A stretch of 20,345 bases of DNA from NCBI GenBank assembly GCA_964557845.1, contig CAZLBV010000154.1:1-20345 (forward strand), given 5' to 3'. Below are positions 14,901-20,345 of the stretch, piece after piece. The number at the start of each line of letters is the position of its first letter. Position 1 is the first letter of the stretch. The notes under the pieces were generated by a model. It was given only the letters and a program-made list of their open reading frames with translations. It was not told the origin of the DNA and did not search any database. Made by a program: the position numbers and the translations under genes. The stretch comes from CAZLBV01 sp964557845. GTDB taxonomy: Bacteria; Acidobacteriota; Aminicenantia; Aminicenantales; Aminicenantaceae.

Positions 14901-15848
14901 TTAATCTGCCTCATCTGACCCTGACTGTTCCTGATTTTTAATTCGATCTAGAAAATCCTGGAGATCACCATGCAAATGAGAAACAAATTCCGTTTTAATT
15001 TTTTTGGATGGATGATTAAATACCAATTTATACGCATGCAGGAACAAACGAGGACAGCCTGTTTTTATCCTTCTTCTTCCATAAACTTCATCTCCGACAA
15101 TGGGGTGCCCGGAGGCAGCCAGATGGACTCTAATTTGATGAGTTCGACCGGTTAAAGGATAAATATTAAGAAGCGAATAATCTTGATATCTCTTAACCAC
15201 CTTGAATCTTGTCTCTGCAGACCTGGCTTTTCTGGTTTTTATCGACATCCGATCCCCATATTTGCTGTGTCTTCCGATAGGCCATAACAACTGTCCTGAA
15301 TCTTGCAGAAAACTGCCCCAAACAAGTCCGAAATAGATCTTATGAATCTGCCTTGCCTTAAACTGCCGCATCAGATCCGAATAAGCTTCACTATTGGCGG
15401 CAACAACCATGATCCCTGAAGTATCTTTATCCAGCCGGTGTACGATTCCCGGCCGATCTGGAAGTCCAACTTCTTTAAGCCAGGGAAAATGGTAAACCAA
15501 AGCATTGGATAAAGTATGATCTTCATGGCCTGAACCGGGATGTACAACTAATCCGGAGGGCTTATCGATGACTATAACAGAATCATCCTGGTAGATTATT
15601 TTTAAAGGTATATTTTCAGGAACTAAAATAATGTCTTCATCAGGAGGTTCTGTTTTAACGGTAATCCTATCCCCCTGTTTAAGACGATAGCTTGATTTAC
15701 AGGTGCTGTCGTTTACCAAGACATCTCCCTCTAAAATAGCTTTTTGAATCTGAGAACGAGTAAGATCCTTGATATTTTCAGACAAAAAAACATCCAGCCT
15801 TTGATTTTTCCCGTGTATTGAAGAAATGGTAAAATTTAGATCAAGCAA
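14901..15848 (-). CDS. rluD: RluA/RluD family ribosomal RNA pseudouridine synthase
   Basis: A 315-residue enzyme converting uridines to pseudouridine in RNA, most likely in large-subunit rRNA. An S4-like RNA-binding domain (about 15-75, with RSQIQKAILEGDVLVN) precedes the catalytic domain. That domain has VIDKPSGLVVHPG (93-105), the signature HRLDKDTSG with catalytic D140, and GRTHQIRVHLA. The order S4 plus catalytic domain and the length match the RluD branch; the precise target uridines are not determined by sequence. The only plausible start is TTG at 15848, which overlaps the end of lgt by eight bases and lacks a strong ribosome binding site, so translation is probably coupled to lgt. It is the last gene of the ileS-lspA-lgt-rluD block. 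The acidic tail (QSGSDEAD) is unremarkable. Confidence 0.9.
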   Translation of the reverse strand: MLDLNFTISSIHGKNQRLDVFLSENIKDLTRSQIQKAILEGDVLVNDSTCKSSYRLKQGDRITVKTEPPDEDIILVPENIPLKIIYQDDSVIVIDKPSGLVVHPGSGHEDHTLSNALVYHFPWLKEVGLPDRPGIVHRLDKDTSGIMVVAANSEAYSDLMRQFKARQIHKIYFGLVWGSFLQDSGQLLWPIGRHSKYGDRMSIKTRKARSAETRFKVVKRYQDYSLLNIYPLTGRTHQIRVHLAASGHPIVGDEVYGRRRIKTGCPRLFLHAYKLVFNHPSKKIKTEFVSHLHGDLQDFLDRIKNQEQSGSDEAD

Positions 15849-16638
15849 TTTTTCTTTTTTTCAAAAGCAAATAAAACACTAAGCCGATGACAAAACCCAG
15901 AACACAAAAAAGCTGAGGGAAACTCATGCTCAAATAAGGGGAAGAACCCTTTATAAAAATGGCTTTGTCGGGGTGGTCACCCCGATAAAATTCAGTGAAA
16001 TATCTAATAACCGAATAATTTATTATATACAGCATGAAAACTTGGCCGTCGAATTTCTTTTTACGAAGCACCAAAAATAGTATGAAAAAATTCAAAAAAT
16101 TTAAAACTGATTCATACAGCTGAACAGGATGAAGGGGTCTATTTATGGGAATTCCGGTTAAATTATGCGAGTACTCATTTCGAAAGGTCGCTGCTAAAAA
16201 ATTTGTGCTTTCCCTGCCATAGCAGCAGCCGGCTGAAAAACACCCTATCCGTCCAAAACCATGTCCCATTGCTAAAGCCGGACCGATTATGTCAGCTGTT
16301 TTCCAGGTAGGAATGTGGTGTTTGTGAAGATACCAAAGTGCGAAAATCAAGCCCGCCGCTAATCCACCTTGAAAAACCCCACCTGAGCGAGCTAAGGTGA
16401 AAATTTCCCCCGGATATTTCATATAATAAGAAAAATTACTGAATAACAAAACCAATTTAGCCCCGATTAAAGAAATAATAATGGTAAAAAAGGCCATATC
16501 TACTAATTTGTCCGCAGGAAGGCCTCGTTTTTTTCCCTGGACATAAACAAACCAGATAGCCATGGCTACTCCCACAGCCATCATAAACCCATAAGTATGA
16601 ATGGTTACAGGCCCTATTTTTATGAGGATTGGATACAT
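15841..16638 (-). CDS. lgt: Prolipoprotein diacylglyceryl transferase
   Basis: A 265-residue inner-membrane enzyme with about seven hydrophobic segments. It moves diacylglycerol from phosphatidylglycerol to the lipobox cysteine of prolipoproteins, the first step of lipoprotein maturation. Signature pieces are HGFGRIGCFSAGCCYG (125-141, including R130), HPVQLYES (170-177) and RYFTEFYRGD. The signature belongs to the cysteine-rich variant, with GCF...GCCYG where E. coli-type enzymes read GNFINGELYG. The expected position of the essential E. coli H103 is occupied by Q90 in GGVFQGGL. The ATG at 16638 lies inside lspA, a 19-base overlap, with purines (GGAAAAAAG) upstream as binding site. The neighbour LspA acts next on the same substrates. 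Confidence 0.93.
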   Translation of the reverse strand: MYPILIKIGPVTIHTYGFMMAVGVAMAIWFVYVQGKKRGLPADKLVDMAFFTIIISLIGAKLVLLFSNFSYYMKYPGEIFTLARSGGVFQGGLAAGLIFALWYLHKHHIPTWKTADIIGPALAMGHGFGRIGCFSAGCCYGRESTNFLAATFRNEYSHNLTGIPINRPLHPVQLYESVLNFLNFFILFLVLRKKKFDGQVFMLYIINYSVIRYFTEFYRGDHPDKAIFIKGSSPYLSMSFPQLFCVLGFVIGLVFYLLLKKRKIA

Positions 16639-17114
16639 GTTTCTTTTTTCCTTATAAAAAAGATATACAACAGAAGTAAAGCACCGATGGTTATACAGGA
16701 ATCAGCTATATTAAAGGACGGCCACTGCCAGCGCTTTACATAGAAGTGAAGAAAATCTACAACGTAGCCTCTTATGATCCTGTCGATCAAATTTCCCAGT
16801 GCTCCCGCTAGGATCAAAGCCAAGGCGAATTTGAAGACTTTATCTTTTGCTGGAACTATATGAAAATAATATATCACCAACAACAAGGCAATAAAGGAAA
16901 TAATAGTCAGGGCAATAAAGACCCAAGGCTTTCCGGAATTTGATAAAAAGCCAAAAATAGCACCATTATTCTTCACGTGTACCAACTTAAAGAAACCGGG
17001 AATTATTGTCACGCTCTGGAATTGAGACAAATTAGCAGCAATGAGAAACTTGGTCAATTGATCTAGGGCGACTATCCCAACGATCAGAAAATAATAGTAT
17101 TTCGTGCGCATCAT
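16620..17114 (-). CDS. lspA: Lipoprotein signal peptidase (signal peptidase II)
   Basis: A 164-residue protein with four membrane segments that cleaves signal peptides from lipid-modified prolipoproteins. The aspartate dyad is present: D120 in GYVVDF and D138 in FNIADS. Conserved LDQLTK (17-22), VKNNGAIFG (47-55) and GALGNLIDR (104-112) are also seen. The length matches the family. The ATG at 17114 overlaps the TGA of ileS in an ATGA arrangement, so translation is coupled. The block ileS-lspA is a very common bacterial pairing. Nothing is missing from the active site. Confidence 0.95.
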   Translation of the reverse strand: MMRTKYYYFLIVGIVALDQLTKFLIAANLSQFQSVTIIPGFFKLVHVKNNGAIFGFLSNSGKPWVFIALTIISFIALLLVIYYFHIVPAKDKVFKFALALILAGALGNLIDRIIRGYVVDFLHFYVKRWQWPSFNIADSCITIGALLLLYIFFIRKKETCIQSS

Positions 17115-19888
17115 GATTCCATTGATTTAACCACTTTTTCGCAGCGAAGACAGAAATCGGGGTGCTCTTTGCTTTTTCCTACATAATCTGAATAATTCCA
17201 GCATCTCTGACATTTTTGCCAGGAAACTTTCTCCACAAAAACATTAAGCTCTACCTCTGAATCCTGCTCGATCTCTACTTCAGAAACAATAAATAATTCA
17301 GAAAGCATGTCTTGGTATTTTTTTAATAAACTCAGATTGTCCCCAGAAGTTTTCAATAACACCCTGGCTTCAAGAGAATTTCCTATTATTTTGCTCTCAC
17401 GGGTTGATTCCAACTCCTTTAAAACCATATCCCGAACCTGCATTAACTTTTCTATCTCTCGAAAAGTAGTTTCTTCCAGCCATATTTCTTCAAATTCAGG
17501 AAACAACTCAAGGTGGACAGATTCTCTTCGATCTCTATCCGACGGCATGGCTTCCCAAGCCTCCTCGGTTGTGAAAGGAAGCAGAGGTGCCATAATTTTC
17601 AGAGTACCTTGGAGTAAATAAAAAAGAGCGGTCTGAGCCGATTTTCTTAAATTCGATCTTTTTGCCGAACAATATAATCTGTCTTTTAGAATATCCAGAT
17701 AAATAGCACTCAATTCCACTGTAAATAGATTATACATGGTGTGGAAAACAGTATGGTATTCGAAAATATTATAAGACTTCAGTACTTTCTGTCCGATCCT
17801 GCGGAACTTTTCCAGAGCCCATCTGTCTAAAACCAACATTTCTTCTTTAGGAATCATCTCCTTATCTGGAGAAAAATCATTGAGATTTCCTAATATAAAA
17901 CGCCAGGTATTTCTAATTTTTCGATAGGCTTCTACTAAGCGTTTCAAGATCTCATCGCCGAATCTGGCATCTTCCTTATAATTGAGCATAGCTACCCACA
18001 GCCTAAGAATTTCGGCTCCGTTTTTCGATATTATTTCTTCAGGTTCAATGAAATTCCCAAGAGATTTTGACATTCCCCTTCCCTGATCATCCAGCACAAA
18101 CCCATGGGTTATGCAGGTTTTGTAGGGAGAACTCCCTTTTGACCCTATTCCTATCAGCAAGGAACTGTTAAACCACCCGCGATACTGATCATGACCCTCA
18201 ATATATACATCAGCAGGCCATGGCATAGAATTCTCTTTTCCCAAAATATTATGGCTCGCTCCGGATTCAAACCAGACATCAAGAATATTATTTTCCTTAT
18301 TGAAACGGCTCGAACCGCATTGGGGGCATTTTGTTCCGGCAGGGAGAATTTCTTCTGGTTTCTTTGTATACCAGCTGTTGGATCCTTCATGTAAAAACAT
18401 ATCAGCAACTTTACGAGTTATAGATTCATCCGCTAAAATCGATCCGCATTCCCTGCAGATGAAGGCCGGTATAGGAACCCCCCACATCCGCTGTCTTGAA
18501 ATGCACCAGTCAGGACGAACCTGTATCATGTTGGCAATTCTTTCTTCTCCCCAGGAAGGGATCCAGTTAATTTTTTTTATCCCCTCTAAAGTTTTATCCC
18601 TTAATCCACTTTCATCCATTGATATAAACCATTGTGCGGTAGCTCTGAATATCACCGGATTTTTACATCTCCAACAATGGGGATAAGAATGTACAATATC
18701 AGGGCTTCTCCATAGAGTTCCATTTTTCTTTGCATCCGTTATGATCAACTCATTTGCTTCGAATACATTCATGCCCTTATATTTTTCAACCTCAGAGGTA
18801 AAATTTCCATCTGCATCCACCGGCGTATAGACATCCAATCCATATTTCATTCCAGTCAGATAATCTTCATGACCATGGCCGGGAGCGGTGTGGACACAAC
18901 CGGTTCCCTGTTCAAGGGTGACGTAATCTGCCAGCACAAAAATAGAATCACGATCGATAAAAGGATGCCGGGCTTTAAGACCTTCTATTTCTTTTCCTAA
19001 AAAATTCAATAGGATCTTGGGCTCTTTAAATTCAAGTTCCTCGCTGAGTAAGGGTATGAGCCGCTTAGCTGCAATATATACTTCTCCATTAACCTCAAAT
19101 GCGGAATATTCAAACTCCGGATGAAAGGCGATCGCGAGATTTGCAGGTAGAGTCCAGGGTGTGGTCGTCCAGATCAGGATAGACACATTCTTATCCTTTA
19201 ATTCCGGGAACTTTTTCGAAAGGTCAGATTTAACCGGAAATTTCACATAGATAGAGGGAGACTTGTGTTCTTTATATTCGATCTCAGCTTCTGCCAAGGC
19301 CGTCTTACAGTGGGTGCACCAGTAAACTGGTTTCTTCCCTTTATAGATATTTCCGGATATAAAAAAGTCTGCCAGAAAATTCAGGACTTCTGCTTCATAT
19401 GAAGGATCCATGGTCAAGTAAGGTTTTTTCCATTCCCCGAACACTCCCAATCGCATAAACTGCTTTCTCTGAACATCGACATACTTTAATGCATAATCTT
19501 TACATTCTTCCCTAATATCAATAACGGTCATATTCTTCTTGCTCTCGCCTAAGATCTGATCGACTTTGATCTCAATAGGAAGTCCATGGCAATCCCATCC
19601 TGGGCGATATCGGGCTAGATATCCCTGCATGGTTTTGGTTTTAACTATAAAATCCTTGAGGATCTTATTCAGGGCTGTCCCTAAATGGATATTTCCATTG
19701 GCATAAGGTGGACCATCGTGGAGGACAAATGTGGGTCTTCCTTCTCTAATCTTTAAAATTTTCTGATAGAGATCCATTTTTTCCCATTTTTCCAGGATCT
19801 CGGGTTCTTTTTGTGCCAGTTTTGCTTTCATAGAAAACGAAGTGCTGGGCAGGTTCAAAGTCTCTTTTATCTTGTCGTAATCTGCCAT
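17111..19888 (-). CDS. ileS: Isoleucyl-tRNA synthetase
   Basis: A 925-residue cytoplasmic class I synthetase that charges tRNA-Ile and edits valine. The HIGH motif appears as HLGT near residue 68 within PPYANGNIHLG, and KMSKS as GMSKS in QGRGMSKSLGN. The editing domain (WTTTPWTLPAN, and GTGCVHTAPGHGHEDY) lies between. A mid-protein pair of CxxC motifs (CRECG and CPQCG) and a C-terminal zinc finger (C893, C896, C913, C916) are present. The length and the C-terminal zinc site fit the common bacterial type rather than the eukaryote-like form. The ATG at 19888 has GGGAG (19895-19899) six bases upstream. I see no T-box features in the leader. It heads the overlapping block with lspA, lgt and rluD. 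Confidence 0.97.
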   Translation of the reverse strand: MADYDKIKETLNLPSTSFSMKAKLAQKEPEILEKWEKMDLYQKILKIREGRPTFVLHDGPPYANGNIHLGTALNKILKDFIVKTKTMQGYLARYRPGWDCHGLPIEIKVDQILGESKKNMTVIDIREECKDYALKYVDVQRKQFMRLGVFGEWKKPYLTMDPSYEAEVLNFLADFFISGNIYKGKKPVYWCTHCKTALAEAEIEYKEHKSPSIYVKFPVKSDLSKKFPELKDKNVSILIWTTTPWTLPANLAIAFHPEFEYSAFEVNGEVYIAAKRLIPLLSEELEFKEPKILLNFLGKEIEGLKARHPFIDRDSIFVLADYVTLEQGTGCVHTAPGHGHEDYLTGMKYGLDVYTPVDADGNFTSEVEKYKGMNVFEANELIITDAKKNGTLWRSPDIVHSYPHCWRCKNPVIFRATAQWFISMDESGLRDKTLEGIKKINWIPSWGEERIANMIQVRPDWCISRQRMWGVPIPAFICRECGSILADESITRKVADMFLHEGSNSWYTKKPEEILPAGTKCPQCGSSRFNKENNILDVWFESGASHNILGKENSMPWPADVYIEGHDQYRGWFNSSLLIGIGSKGSSPYKTCITHGFVLDDQGRGMSKSLGNFIEPEEIISKNGAEILRLWVAMLNYKEDARFGDEILKRLVEAYRKIRNTWRFILGNLNDFSPDKEMIPKEEMLVLDRWALEKFRRIGQKVLKSYNIFEYHTVFHTMYNLFTVELSAIYLDILKDRLYCSAKRSNLRKSAQTALFYLLQGTLKIMAPLLPFTTEEAWEAMPSDRDRRESVHLELFPEFEEIWLEETTFREIEKLMQVRDMVLKELESTRESKIIGNSLEARVLLKTSGDNLSLLKKYQDMLSELFIVSEVEIEQDSEVELNVFVEKVSWQKCQRCWNYSDYVGKSKEHPDFCLRCEKVVKSMES

Positions 19889-19974
19889 CTTTTTCTCCCA
19901 ATACTTAGAGCATCTAATTCAATCCTGAATTATATTATACAAATTCCAAATTGGATATCTGGATAAATGGAAAT

Positions 19975-20002
19975 ATTTTATAATTTTACAGGAAAATGTC
20001 AA
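19975..20002 (-). promoter_or_regulatory. Putative sigma70-type promoter of the ileS-lspA-lgt-rluD block
   Basis: On the minus strand a consensus TTGACA (19997-20002) is followed after 16 bases by TAAAAT (19975-19980). It would give a leader of about 80 bases. A second TATAAT hexamer (19934-19939, minus) is closer to the start but lacks a matching -35. Confidence 0.55.
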
Positions 20003-20154
20003 CCTAACACTGCCACATTTTTTCGTTATTTTCAATTCTTATTTCAGACTGACAAGGCCAAATTTTACAAATATAAAAATGGACAAGTGAATGAGAGGAT
20101 GTGCGAAAGAGTGAATGAGTATAGCCAAGTTGAAATATGACTGGCAAATATACT

Positions 20155-20286
20155 GATCCTGGGTTATTTAAGCGTTGAGATTGGTGCAGCAACGAGGCGC
20201 AGGCAGGTGAAGCTGTATATGTAATACCGCGAACCTGCTAAGCCGAAGTTGATGTGCCAAGATCGACGCTTAAATAACCCAGGATC
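20155..20286. repeat. Long imperfect hairpin element, copy 2, with conserved 22-base loop
   Basis: A 132-base palindromic element. The outer stem is a perfect 21-bp inverted repeat (20155-20175 with 20266-20286), with GATCCTGGGTT at its left end. Inward, TTGG (20181-20184) pairs with CCAA (20257-20260), further short stems continue (20187-20193 with 20248-20254), and GCAGGT (20203-20208) pairs with ACCTGC (20233-20238). The apical loop contains the core at 20211-20232: AGCTGTATA, then TGTA, then ATACCGCGA. It differs at two of 22 positions from the loop at 378-399, in the same orientation, while the stems share no evident sequence. It lies about 150 bases upstream of the ileS promoter, so it is not part of that leader. 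Its right arm ends on the stop codon of a possible minus-strand gene. I can assign no known family. Confidence 0.8.
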
Positions 20287-20345
20287 TAGTAGTAGTACCA
20301 GATGGTCTTATAATCCTGCAAATCCTCCCCTATCGATTTCAGTCT
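20286..20345 (-). CDS. Possible 3' end of an unidentified gene (5' end outside window)
   Basis: Reading the minus strand from the window edge gives 19 codons, RLKSIGEDLQDYKTIWYYY, then TAG at 20286-20288. The frame is too short for statistical support. It is listed because the stop touches the right arm of the hairpin element, as the M23 stop nearly touches the right arm of the other inverted repeat. I do not recognise the protein. Confidence 0.25.
   Translation of the reverse strand, partial: RLKSIGEDLQDYKTIWYYY

Larger units (their letters stand above)
19889..20345. other. Non-coding region upstream of ileS
   Basis: These 457 bases hold the ileS ribosome binding site and promoter (19975-20002), an AT-rich stretch of about 150 bases in which I see nothing (20003-20152), and the hairpin element at 20155-20286. 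The last 60 bases may be the 3' end of a minus-strand gene. The six-frame reading frames here lack recognisable protein features. Confidence 0.5.

Noticed and set aside
19889..20002. Possible T-box leader for ileS.
   Set aside because: No T-box consensus (TGGNACCGCG-like) or following terminator hairpin is seen; the candidate leader is only about 80 bases.
20004..20192. 62-codon minus-strand frame upstream of ileS.
   Set aside because: It runs into the hairpin element, lacks motifs or a binding site, and has no family resemblance.

Overview
This window is AT-rich bacterial DNA, coding-dense, with genes for central carbon metabolism, cell-envelope maturation and translation. The gene set is AcnB, NAD-dependent malate dehydrogenase, a class I fumarase beta subunit, succinyl-CoA synthetase and a cobalamin-binding methylmalonyl-CoA mutase subunit, plus an IleS-LspA-Lgt-RluD block. 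It points to an anaerobic or facultative bacterium of a poorly cultivated lineage that runs TCA reactions and probably the methylmalonyl-CoA (propionate/succinate) route. A candidate phylum is my guess from gene mix and composition. No 16S rRNA or other decisive marker is present, so the taxonomy stays open. I saw no tRNA, rRNA, transposase, CRISPR array or phage gene.

Layout. At 1-296 (+) is the 3' end of fmt. A 280-base non-coding stretch follows, carrying a very long imperfect hairpin. Minus-strand genes from 4641 down to 580 are acnB, a methylmalonyl-CoA mutase B12-binding subunit, and a membrane-anchored M23 peptidase. A divergent promoter region (4642-5031) separates acnB from a plus-strand run: mdh, fumarase beta, a likely terminator, then sucC, sucD and a PHP-domain phosphoesterase (5032-9471). 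The PHP gene meets an oppositely oriented M14 carboxypeptidase tail to tail, with a 4-base overlap. From there to 19888 everything is on the minus strand. In transcription order this is ileS-lspA-lgt-rluD (each gene overlapping the next), then a separately promoted EF-G-like GTPase, then a ChaN-like/PDZ protein and the exported M14 peptidase. The last 457 bases are non-coding, apart from a possible 3' end of another minus-strand gene.

How the genes work together. Methylmalonyl-CoA mutase makes succinyl-CoA, SucCD converts it to succinate with nucleotide synthesis, fumarase hydrates fumarate to malate, Mdh makes oxaloacetate, and AcnB handles citrate/isocitrate. The missing partners (mutase large subunit, fumarase alpha subunit, fumarate reductase/succinate dehydrogenase, citrate synthase) must lie elsewhere. 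Lgt and LspA act in sequence on lipoproteins.

The most unusual signal is a pair of large palindromic non-coding elements at the two ends of the window (338-438 and 20155-20286). Their stems differ in sequence but fold alike, and both display an almost identical 22-base apical loop. They look like two members of one structured repeat or RNA family that I cannot assign to any known family.
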